Origin: Shimia abyssi
GTDB lineage: Bacteria > Pseudomonadota > Alphaproteobacteria > Rhodobacterales > Rhodobacteraceae
Assembly (NCBI RefSeq): GCF_003014475.1
Contig: NZ_PYGJ01000010.1
Coordinates: 1-64,000 of the forward strand
Direction: 5' to 3'
Length of the DNA: 64,000 bases
Shown here: positions 40,664 through 49,004 of the stretch, one piece after another
Numbering within the stretch: position 1 is the first letter of the stretch
How the letters are laid out: the number at the start of each line of letters is the position of its first letter
Position numbers and translations under genes: made by a program
Notes under the pieces: model-generated
Databases searched by the model: none
Told to the model about the DNA's origin: nothing
The model's input: the letters and a program-made list of their open reading frames with translations, nothing else

Positions 40664-42352
40664 TTAACGCGTCGTTCGATACATCCGCACCCGCAACTGC
40701 GTGACATCACCCTGTGATGTCTCACCCGGCCCCACGATCACATCCACCTGATCCGCCTTGCCCACTGCGATCGGCCCCAGATTAAATTCTTGCGCGGATG
40801 TCACCACCTCGTGGATCAGCACATCTCCATTCAGAATCACATCCAAGGTCACCCCATCGGTGCTGCGATCCGCCGGGGATATATCCACCTGCACTATCAC
40901 GTCTCGTGCCTTCGGGCTCACGTGGCGCACCATGACGTCCAAGGGCGCATCGCCATGCAATCCGGGCAGCACCCAGCCCGGACCAGCCCGCGTCAACCCA
41001 TCCAGATCGGTGCCCAGATAGGGCGTCCACGGTACTCCGTTCTTTTCCTGCCCACGCCGCAATTGCATTGGCCTTTCCGCACCGCCCTTGCGCACGTGCC
41101 AACTGAAATTGCTTCCTCGCTGCGCGGGATCAAACGCAAACTGAAACCGGGTATCTGCCAGCACAGGGCTTTGGCCAAGCTGGACTTCCTCGCCCAACGC
41201 ACCTTCCGCAGACACCAAAATCACCGGCGTATCTTCGTCCAACGTGATCTTTTCGCCGCCCCATTCCGCACCATTGGGCAAAACAGCCCGAATATTAGGG
41301 TCGCGGATTACCACATCCCGATTTGCCCCCCACAGAACCATGGCGTTTTCGCCATAACGACAGCCAAAAACCAGCGGATCGTCAGAGACAGGCGCAACCG
41401 ATTGCCCGACAAAATACTGCTGTATCAATGCAAATGTCTTGCCCACGTCCGTGGGCTCGAAATCCTCACCAATCAGCGGCGCATACCCGTCACCCCTTGG
41501 GTTTAGCGGATACCAAACCGCGCGCGTTACGCCAGACAGCGACATCTGACAATGGCTCTTGATCAGATAAGCTGGCGCCTCCTGCCCCGAGCGCCATCCG
41601 AACTCCGTGATCTCCAACGGCACTTCCCGCGCCTCTGGCCGCAACCGCAACAGGTCGATCATCGCGGGCAAATCCTCTGGTGCCACCGAATAGGGATGCA
41701 CAACCCAGGCATCCACAAACTTGGCCGCGCCCTGTTCAAACAACGCGTCAAACCACGCTAGCGGGATCGATTCTGCCGCCCCGCCAAGAATACGCATCGG
41801 CTTTTCCAGTCCGCGCACATGAGTTGAGGTCTCAGCAAGCAGTGCCACATACGCCGCCGCCCGCTCCTCTAATGTGCCATCCCACCCCGGCCCCGACGCA
41901 AATCTCTGGCTGTTCATCTCGTTGCCAACCTCAACGGCATCCACCGCTGCAAACCGCTGCGCCGCCGTTGCCGCAAACCGCGCAAACGCCCCCACAGCCT
42001 CCGCGCTGTACGGCGTGTTGCCTTCGTCATAGCGTTCATGCGGGTTGTTGACGGTCAAACTCATGCGCGCCCCAAATGCGCCAATCGTGTCAGGGTAAAC
42101 AACACGTGGCCCCGCAAAGTCATACGCCCCGCCCGCCTGCTCGACCGATTGCCAATAGACGGCATCGCGAAAATCACGCACGCCCAGCGCAATCGCTGCC
42201 TGCATCATTCTGTCCGATGTTGCCTGCCCAAAATTAGAAGCCGCCCCCAGACGCGCACCAACCCGGTCTTGGGCCAGCGCTGGTTGGGCACAGATCCCGA
42301 TCACCAGCGCACTTGCCAGTAACCGTCGCACTTTGCTCAAATACCCCGACAT
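40664..42352 (-). CDS. Secreted glycoside hydrolase (GH39/PslG-like TIM barrel)
   Basis: A 562-residue exported hydrolase with a signal peptide ending ALA at residue 27. The catalytic acid/base is probably Glu145 in VEVGNEMNSQRF and the nucleophile Glu250 in LEITEFGWRSG, the beta-alpha barrel pattern of clan GH-A enzymes. The C-terminal part from about residue 360 looks like a beta-rich accessory domain. It could trim the polysaccharide made by the cluster, as PslG does. ATG 42352 lies 1 base after the polymerase stop (42354), so the two genes are adjacent in one unit. The family label is approximate. Confidence 0.8.
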   Translation of the reverse strand: MSGYLSKVRRLLASALVIGICAQPALAQDRVGARLGAASNFGQATSDRMMQAAIALGVRDFRDAVYWQSVEQAGGAYDFAGPRVVYPDTIGAFGARMSLTVNNPHERYDEGNTPYSAEAVGAFARFAATAAQRFAAVDAVEVGNEMNSQRFASGPGWDGTLEERAAAYVALLAETSTHVRGLEKPMRILGGAAESIPLAWFDALFEQGAAKFVDAWVVHPYSVAPEDLPAMIDLLRLRPEAREVPLEITEFGWRSGQEAPAYLIKSHCQMSLSGVTRAVWYPLNPRGDGYAPLIGEDFEPTDVGKTFALIQQYFVGQSVAPVSDDPLVFGCRYGENAMVLWGANRDVVIRDPNIRAVLPNGAEWGGEKITLDEDTPVILVSAEGALGEEVQLGQSPVLADTRFQFAFDPAQRGSNFSWHVRKGGAERPMQLRRGQEKNGVPWTPYLGTDLDGLTRAGPGWVLPGLHGDAPLDVMVRHVSPKARDVIVQVDISPADRSTDGVTLDVILNGDVLIHEVVTSAQEFNLGPIAVGKADQVDVIVGPGETSQGDVTQLRVRMYRTTR

Positions 42353-42353
42353 C

Positions 42354-43796
42354 TCAGTACGCCGCCTGCCCGCGCATGGCCTTGGTCTGTAACGGTACAT
42401 CAACCATCGCGCGATACCTCAAGACACTGCCCCGCGACAAACCCGCCGACAATCCGGCTAACGTGAAAAAGAACATGCCCGGATTGGGCGTCGTCGCAAT
42501 CAACAAATCCGAGCAGAAAAACGCAAAACACGCCGCCTTTAGCGATTCCGTAACCGCCACATTCTCCTGATCACGCGGATCAGGCGACAGGCGGAACAAT
42601 GACAAAAAGAAAATCAGATACAAACCTGTGCCAATCACCCCAATGCTGCCCAAACTCGCCACCAGCCAGTTTGACGCCCGCACACTGCCCAATCCCGCGC
42701 CCACCATCCACGTATCTACAAAATTCTGAAACGCCTGATTGTTCCAGCTCATCCGCTCCACACCCGAACTGGTATCCAGCTTGCCAAACAGCGAGCGTTC
42801 CAGAAAATCAGACACCGGCGTTAACGTTTCCATCGCCACATACAATGTCCATCCAAACAGCCAGCACAGCATGACAACCGCAATTGCCACCGCCGCCGCG
42901 CGTCCGGGCAGGCGGTCGCGCATACGCGTCACCATCATGAAACCGCCATACAGCACCAGATAGATAACCACCGCCACATACGCGCCCGAAGACGTGGATC
43001 TCAGCAAGACAAAGATCGACAACGCCAACATCCACGGCGCAATCTTTGATTGCCGGTTCTGCGCCCAGTAATGCAGCCAAAACGCAAACAGCCCCAGCGA
43101 AAATGCGCCAAAGACCGACGCCTCTGGAAAGCCTCCGATCATGCGTTTTAGACCCATCATATAATGGTCTTCCAGAATGGCGTAATTGGCGGTGCGGATC
43201 GGCTCCATCAGGGCACTGGTCCCGGTTGAGAATGTAAAGACATCCAGCAATCCCAGCACCAGATGCACCACCGATGCAACCACCATCGAGCGCACCACAA
43301 TGGCGCCATTGGGCCGCGCCCGAAACAAAGTCGCAAAACACAGATAGGCCAGCGCGCTCATCGTCAGCAGGAACAGCTGCGTGATATTCCCACTCGTCGC
43401 CCGCAGCGGAATCGCAACAATGCCGCTATCATTCGAGCTGCGCGACAGGCTAAAAATCTCAGTCTGCCCTGCAAACACCCGCGCCGCAAACAGTGCTGAA
43501 AGCAGGCAAAACAACCAGAACATCAGCAACCAGAACCCCGGCTGGCCGGGTTTCAACGTGCCCAGCATCCTGTTCGCTCCATAGGGTTGCACCGCGCAGC
43601 ATGCAAAAACAGCCAAGACCGCGCATTCCTTCAACCCGATAGTCGAACCACCAACCGCGGGCAAATTAAACGCCGCCGCGGCACCAAACGGAACCAACGC
43701 AAAAAACACCCACAGGCTTTTGTAGGGGCCTTGGCTGACAATCAAACCGCAGGCGGCCAGGGCCAGGAATGTGCTTGGGACTATCTCCATTGTCAT
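42354..43796 (-). CDS. O-antigen ligase/Wzy-type polysaccharide polymerase
   Basis: A 480-residue membrane protein with about ten to twelve hydrophobic segments and a large periplasmic loop. The end of the loop shows GVERMSWNNQAFQNFVDTW and GAGLGSVRASNWLVASLGSI, similar to the conserved region of O-antigen ligase/polymerase proteins. It would polymerise or ligate the flipped units. ATG 43796 is chosen; the frame is open for 16 codons more. It is divergent from the Wzz/kinase gene. Confidence 0.8.
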   Translation of the reverse strand: MTMEIVPSTFLALAACGLIVSQGPYKSLWVFFALVPFGAAAAFNLPAVGGSTIGLKECAVLAVFACCAVQPYGANRMLGTLKPGQPGFWLLMFWLFCLLSALFAARVFAGQTEIFSLSRSSNDSGIVAIPLRATSGNITQLFLLTMSALAYLCFATLFRARPNGAIVVRSMVVASVVHLVLGLLDVFTFSTGTSALMEPIRTANYAILEDHYMMGLKRMIGGFPEASVFGAFSLGLFAFWLHYWAQNRQSKIAPWMLALSIFVLLRSTSSGAYVAVVIYLVLYGGFMMVTRMRDRLPGRAAAVAIAVVMLCWLFGWTLYVAMETLTPVSDFLERSLFGKLDTSSGVERMSWNNQAFQNFVDTWMVGAGLGSVRASNWLVASLGSIGVIGTGLYLIFFLSLFRLSPDPRDQENVAVTESLKAACFAFFCSDLLIATTPNPGMFFFTLAGLSAGLSRGSVLRYRAMVDVPLQTKAMRGQAAY

Positions 43797-44135
43797 CCAG
43801 CATAAGCTACGCGCGCTTGTTTCTGTCAAGACACGCGAACACACGCGGCAAATCTATCTAAACGTCAGCGCTTTCAAGATATGATTCGGCGCAAACCGGG
43901 CACGCTCCCCTTGCTACCACGCAACAATCCAACCCTCTGGCCGCGATTGTGCAACAATCAGCGCATTGAACCCGGCGTCATGCGAATCTGGTCCGTTAAC
44001 CTCGACTTACGGGACATTAGACGTCACAATTTGGGGAAACCGGCGCGGCGGCAAAACAACCGTATGAATATCGCATGGCAATTCCGGTGTTCACAGACCG
44101 GTCAGAGCAGCAATTTCAATCCGCCGGAACACAAA
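43797..44135. other. Intergenic divergent region between polymerase and kinase genes (339 bp)
   Basis: No gene is supported. The frame of the kinase is open across most of it, but lacks a family-like N-terminus. GCAACAATC occurs twice (about 43922 and 43952); no clear operator is seen. Confidence 0.45.
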
Positions 44136-46355
44136 ATGGAACGTTGGATGAATCGACACGACCCCAGACATGACGCATCCCCCTACGGGATGCCGCGCGG
44201 AGAAAGCCTGACCGACCCGGATTCACATGATATCCGGGCGCTGTTTCGCAGCCTCTGGCAAAAACGCTGGCGTTTCCTGCTTGTTATGCTTGGCGTCGGT
44301 ATTGCGGTCTTCGTCTTGGTCTCCAGCATGGCACCCACCTACACCGCATATGCCAAGGTGGTTCTTGACCCGCGCAAAGCACAGATCGTAACCGGCAACG
44401 AGGTTGTTGCGTCCCTTCAGCCCAGCGAAGAAATGGTGAACGGAGAAGTTGCCGTTCTCAGCTCAAATCTGTTGATCACAGACGTGGTCAATCTGCTGTC
44501 CGATGACCTCAAGAATAAACTGGACCCGGCCTTACAGCCTAAATCGCTGATGGATCGCGGCAAAGACACGGTCAAATCCGCACTGGGCGCCCTCACCGGA
44601 TCGTCGCCCGCCCCGACACCTTCCAGCGGTCTGTCCGAGGAAGAACAACGCACCGCCCGCGTGGTCAAGGCCATCCGAAACGGCTTGTCCGTTTATGACG
44701 AACCCGATTCCTTTGTGATTGTCGTGAAGTCCGAATTTGGCGACCGTGAATTGGCCCAAGTCATCCCTAACACCGTCATCAATGTCTACCTCGACACTCA
44801 GACCGGCGCGCGACGTGACGCCGTCACACAGGCTGCCGACTCGCTCCAGGCGCAAGTCAGCACGCTGGAAGCCGAGGTGGAAGCCGCCGAACTGGCCGTA
44901 TCTGAATATATCGCCAAGAGTGTTTTGGAAAACGGCGGCACACTGGAAAACACCGTTGAACAGCTCTCCAGCCTTAACACCCAGCTGATCGCAACCCGTT
45001 CAGAGCGTGTCGCCGCTCGTGCGCGGTTTACGCAACTGGAAAGCACGATCAACACCCGTGGCCCACGCGCAGCAGCCAATATCGTGGACACTCCCACGAT
45101 GGAGACTTTGCGCGTTCAGGAACTGTCACTCCTGCAAGAAGACGCTGAATGGGCCCGCAGCTTTGACGAAACCCAAAAACGGCGTGTACGCATCCGCGAT
45201 GAACTAGAAGCCGTCGGTCAGGCAATGGAGCGCGAGGTCATGGATGTCCTTGAAATCCAGCGCAATGAACTAGAAATTGCCGAGCTGCGCGAAGCAAGCC
45301 TGAGTCAAAGCATTGCCAACCTCGAGGCCAAGGTCATTCAGATTTCCGGCAGTATGCTGCAACTCAAACAGTTAGAGCGCGAGGCCGCAGCGTCGCGCCA
45401 AAACTATCAGACCCTGTTAACACGCCTGACCGAGATGCGCAGCCAACGCGACCTGCAACAAGCTGACGCAAAACTGATCGAAACCGCCATTCGCCCTGAA
45501 ATCCCCACGGCGCCCAGACCCAAACTGATGGCGGCCTTTACCGCCATTCTGGCTGGCACCGTGCTGGGCGCGGTTATTCTGTTCAATGAAATGGCCCCCA
45601 CCACGTTCCGCTCCAGCCACGAGCTGGAACGCGCCACCGATCTGCCAATCCTCTCAGCGCTGCCCAAACTGCGACGATCGGCTGCGCGCAACATTCTGTC
45701 AGAGGTCAAGGGCAACCCACTTGGTGCCTATTCCGAAGGTGTCCGACAATTGCGCACATCCCTTGATGTGATGGGACATCGGCAACAAACCGTCATGCTC
45801 ACATCCGCGCTCCAGAACGAAGGCAAATCAACCACGCTTCTCGCGCTGGCTCAAGTCACCGCCATGGCCAACAAAGACGTCATCGTGCTTGACCTTGACG
45901 CGCGCGGACCGTCCATCAAACGGCAACTTGGGATTACGCTCGAAAACGACCTGTCGGACTACATCAACCACAAATGCAATTTGTCTGAGGTAATCTACCG
46001 GGCGGACAACCTTGATTTTGACGTGCTTGCCTTTGACGACCTTGATTTGCAGGCGGTCGAGGATCTGTCGACCGACTGGATCGAACCCTTGATCACCGAG
46101 CTCAAAGACAAATACGACGCCGTATTGATTGACTCACCCGCATTGTTCCCAGCACTTGACGCATTACTGATTTCGCAGCTTGTCGATGCGCGCATTCTTG
46201 TTGTCGCCTGTGAAAGCACCCAACGGTCTGCCGTTATGCGCGGTATCCGCCACTTCAAAAAGGCTCATACGCCAATCGACGGTGCGGTGCTCAGCATGGC
46301 CAATAACCGTAACGCCTCGCGCCAATACGAAGTCGGTAGCTATGAATACTCATAG
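44136..46355 (+). CDS. Wzz-type chain-length protein fused to tyrosine autokinase (BY-kinase)
   Basis: A 739-residue protein. The N-terminal Wzz domain has a membrane segment (FLLVMLGVGIAVFVLVSSMA, about residues 45-65), a long coiled-coil region (about 220-460), a second membrane segment (FTAILAGTVLGAVILF), then a C-terminal P-loop kinase: Walker A TSALQNEGKSTTLLALA, the A'-motif VLDLDARGPS, and Walker B VLIDSPALFPALD. The end RQYEVGSYEYS carries three tyrosines that may be autophosphorylated. It would set polymer length and export. The glycosyltransferase gene overlaps its end by 14 bases. Confidence 0.88.
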   Translation: MERWMNRHDPRHDASPYGMPRGESLTDPDSHDIRALFRSLWQKRWRFLLVMLGVGIAVFVLVSSMAPTYTAYAKVVLDPRKAQIVTGNEVVASLQPSEEMVNGEVAVLSSNLLITDVVNLLSDDLKNKLDPALQPKSLMDRGKDTVKSALGALTGSSPAPTPSSGLSEEEQRTARVVKAIRNGLSVYDEPDSFVIVVKSEFGDRELAQVIPNTVINVYLDTQTGARRDAVTQAADSLQAQVSTLEAEVEAAELAVSEYIAKSVLENGGTLENTVEQLSSLNTQLIATRSERVAARARFTQLESTINTRGPRAAANIVDTPTMETLRVQELSLLQEDAEWARSFDETQKRRVRIRDELEAVGQAMEREVMDVLEIQRNELEIAELREASLSQSIANLEAKVIQISGSMLQLKQLEREAAASRQNYQTLLTRLTEMRSQRDLQQADAKLIETAIRPEIPTAPRPKLMAAFTAILAGTVLGAVILFNEMAPTTFRSSHELERATDLPILSALPKLRRSAARNILSEVKGNPLGAYSEGVRQLRTSLDVMGHRQQTVMLTSALQNEGKSTTLLALAQVTAMANKDVIVLDLDARGPSIKRQLGITLENDLSDYINHKCNLSEVIYRADNLDFDVLAFDDLDLQAVEDLSTDWIEPLITELKDKYDAVLIDSPALFPALDALLISQLVDARILVVACESTQRSAVMRGIRHFKKAHTPIDGAVLSMANNRNASRQYEVGSYEYS

Positions 46356-47511
46356 CTATCCCCATATCCAAACCACAAACGCCAGCGATTTGCGGGTGGC
46401 CATTGTCCATTATTGGCTGGTTGGAATGCGTGGCGGTGAAAAGGTTCTGGAAACCTTATGCCGCATGTTCCCACAAGCGGTCATTTTCACCCATGTCTAC
46501 GCGCCCGACCAGATGAGCGACCTCATCAACAGCCACGAGGTGCGCACCACCAAAATCTCCAACCTGCCCATGGCGCGCAGCATGTACCAAAAATACCTGC
46601 CGCTCATGCCAAACGCACTCGCCAAACTCGACCTGACAGATTTTGACCTGATCATTTCCAGCGAGTCCGGCCCAGCCAAAGGCGTTAAAACACGCGCTGA
46701 CGCGGTGCACCTGTGCTACTGCCATTCCCCCATGCGTTACATTTGGGATCAATACGATGTTTACCGACAGCAGGCCGGTCTGATCACCCGTACCGTGATG
46801 CCCGCATTGGTTGGAAAATTGCGCAGCTGGGACCAGCAAAGCGCCAGCGCGCTTGATGGTATCGCCAGCAATTCCAACCATGTTGCCAATCGGGTCAAAA
46901 CCTATTGGGACTGTCCGTCACACGTCGTCCACCCCCCCGTCGCGGTCGAGGACTTTTCGCCCGTACCCGCCTCGGAACTGGGCGAATTTTACCTTTGGGC
47001 GGGTGAGCTCGCCCCCTATAAACGCCCAGATCTCGCGGTGGAGGCATTCAATCGCCTTAAGAAACCGCTGATCGTCATTGGCGGTCCACCCAAAACCGAA
47101 CGCACCCTTTCGCGGCTCGCAAATCCGGAATATGTCCATTTTCTCGGACGTGTCAGCTTTGACAAAATGAAGGCATACATGGCCCATTGCCGCGCGCTGA
47201 TCTTCCCCGGAGAAGAAGATTTCGGCATTGTTCCGGTCGAGGTCATGGCTTCGGGTCGTCCCGTCATTGCCTATGGAAAAGGTGGTGCATTGGACACCGT
47301 TGTTGACGGCAAAACGGGTCTTTTATTTCAGGATCAAACCGTCGAAGGGTTGATACAAGCCGTTACGGATTTTGAGGCACAGGGCCTCGACAAACTGCCA
47401 GCACATTCCATCGTCAAACACGCCCAGAAATTCTCTGAAAAGGTTTTTGTCGAACGTTTCCTTGCCTTCGCACGCGACCATGGCCTCGATATCGCTCTTA
47501 CCGAAGAGTGA
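46342..47511 (+). CDS. GT4-family glycosyltransferase
   Basis: A 389-residue glycosyltransferase. The N-terminal part begins VAIVHYWLVGMRGGEKVLET and continues CYCHSPMRYIWDQYDVYR; the C-terminal nucleotide-sugar half has YLWAGELAPYKRPDLAVEAF, then FPGEEDFGIVPVEVMASGRP and a nearby VIAYGKGGALDTV, the EX7E region. It would add a sugar to the lipid-linked unit. ATG 46342 sits inside the last codons of the kinase gene in another frame, so translation is coupled. It converges with the GINT1-like gene with 5 bases between stops. Confidence 0.88.
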   Translation: MNTHSYPHIQTTNASDLRVAIVHYWLVGMRGGEKVLETLCRMFPQAVIFTHVYAPDQMSDLINSHEVRTTKISNLPMARSMYQKYLPLMPNALAKLDLTDFDLIISSESGPAKGVKTRADAVHLCYCHSPMRYIWDQYDVYRQQAGLITRTVMPALVGKLRSWDQQSASALDGIASNSNHVANRVKTYWDCPSHVVHPPVAVEDFSPVPASELGEFYLWAGELAPYKRPDLAVEAFNRLKKPLIVIGGPPKTERTLSRLANPEYVHFLGRVSFDKMKAYMAHCRALIFPGEEDFGIVPVEVMASGRPVIAYGKGGALDTVVDGKTGLLFQDQTVEGLIQAVTDFEAQGLDKLPAHSIVKHAQKFSEKVFVERFLAFARDHGLDIALTEE

Positions 47512-47516
47512 CCCAC

Positions 47517-48947
47517 CTAAGGGTGTCTAACATCCACCACAAACCACCCATCCGCAAAATCCGCATGATGACAGCCGATCACACCGGGGATCTGCTCTGG
47601 CGTCACGTGTCTTAGTCGCCGTTCGGAATATGCCTCCAGCGTCAATTCAGTGATCTCCATCACGTTCAACCCATAGCCGTAAACACCTCCGGTATTGTCC
47701 TGTGACATCCGAACCAACCGGCCATCGCCCACGTGCACCCGCCCGGCATTGCGCGCCGTGGCGCTGTCAATCACCACAGGGTTCATCGGATGCGGCTCCA
47801 CGGATTTCAAGGCGGGGCCATCCACCCGAAACACATGCAGATCGCTGCAAAAATCCCCAAAGCTGTCGCTGCTCAGATTGGCAAACATCCACGTTTCTCC
47901 ACCGTGTTTTGCCAACACCACATCTGACGCGGCTTGCCCCTCCAACGCTGTAGTGTGCAGTTCCCACCCCAAAGGGAAATCCGTTGCGCGCCACACTTCA
48001 ACCCGTTTGGCCGCGCAGGTTTCGGGGATCATGTACACTTCGCCATCTTGCTCAAAGACAAACGGAAACGACAAATGTATGTCGCGCCGCATCACCTCGC
48101 CCAACGGGTGCCAACCGGCCTCATCCACACGCGCCACCGAAAGATGCCCCAACCCTCGGGAATAGTCATATTCCTCGTAAAAACAGTATGTCGCGCCCTG
48201 CCACTGAAACAAAAACGGATCCGCTGCAAATGTTCCCCGCTCTGGGGTCACTTCAATCGCGCTCGCCGGATCAAAGTCGTCCAACCCGCCACGCCCATAG
48301 CGCAGGCGAAACTGCCGTGGCGCGCGCCCCATCCGCGATCTGACCTTGCGAACAACACGCCCCGCTGCTTCCCCAGCAACAGCACCCAAATATCCCGCAA
48401 CTGACACAGACGCGTGCCCCGGCACCATCTCAAATCGTGGCCCTTGGCCATCCACATCGCACCGCGCTAACTCGCGCAGGACCAATTGCACCGATTTCTC
48501 GCGCAAATAGGCTTTTGTCATCGACACAAGCGGTTTGGTGTCATAGCTGCCCGCCGCCAGAAAGGAATCCTCACCGTCCCGCCCCACCCGCGACAGCATC
48601 ACCTTAACAAACGGCGCCCCCCGAGACATCTCTGCCCATCCGGCATCCGCCGCATAAGACGATAGTCGCCACATCCCAAACCGCGCCTGGGTGGCAATAT
48701 CAAACGCAACTTGAGACATTGAAAAATCGATCACCACATCGGGCTGTCCCGGCACCACGTCGCTGACAGGAGCCTCAACCGGTTTAGACAAAGGCCGCAA
48801 TCGCGTCTCAAGCCGCTCTATGACCGCCATGGCGCCACCGGGTCGGGCCATGTCTTCGTCCGCAACACGCTGAAACAAAACAAGCTCGTAGCGCGCGTCT
48901 CGTTTCAACGCAGAAACAAGACGCACCACGCCTGCATCACCGGCCAA
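47517..48947 (-). CDS. Glucosamine inositolphosphorylceramide transferase 1-like protein (GINT1 N-terminal domain)
   Basis: A 476-residue protein whose C-terminal half matches the GINT1_N type: GTFAADPFLFQWQGATYCFY, then EEYDYSRGLGHLSVARVD, LSFPFVFEQDGEVYMIPETC and FPLGWELHTTALEG, a five-bladed beta-propeller pattern. In plants this domain occurs in a glycosyltransferase; in bacteria it is found near formyltransferases and sugar genes, with unknown role. The start is uncertain: TTG 48947 is the first usable codon, but the frame stays open upstream to 49004 with a natural first beta-strand (LKVGIVCPSALA) and only a CTG (48977) available. Confidence 0.6.
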   Translation of the reverse strand: MAGDAGVVRLVSALKRDARYELVLFQRVADEDMARPGGAMAVIERLETRLRPLSKPVEAPVSDVVPGQPDVVIDFSMSQVAFDIATQARFGMWRLSSYAADAGWAEMSRGAPFVKVMLSRVGRDGEDSFLAAGSYDTKPLVSMTKAYLREKSVQLVLRELARCDVDGQGPRFEMVPGHASVSVAGYLGAVAGEAAGRVVRKVRSRMGRAPRQFRLRYGRGGLDDFDPASAIEVTPERGTFAADPFLFQWQGATYCFYEEYDYSRGLGHLSVARVDEAGWHPLGEVMRRDIHLSFPFVFEQDGEVYMIPETCAAKRVEVWRATDFPLGWELHTTALEGQAASDVVLAKHGGETWMFANLSSDSFGDFCSDLHVFRVDGPALKSVEPHPMNPVVIDSATARNAGRVHVGDGRLVRMSQDNTGGVYGYGLNVMEITELTLEAYSERRLRHVTPEQIPGVIGCHHADFADGWFVVDVRHP

Positions 48948-49004
48948 CGCGCTCGGGCAAACAATTCCAACTTTCAGGATACGCTCGCCCTCGCTCGCCT
49001 TGCG

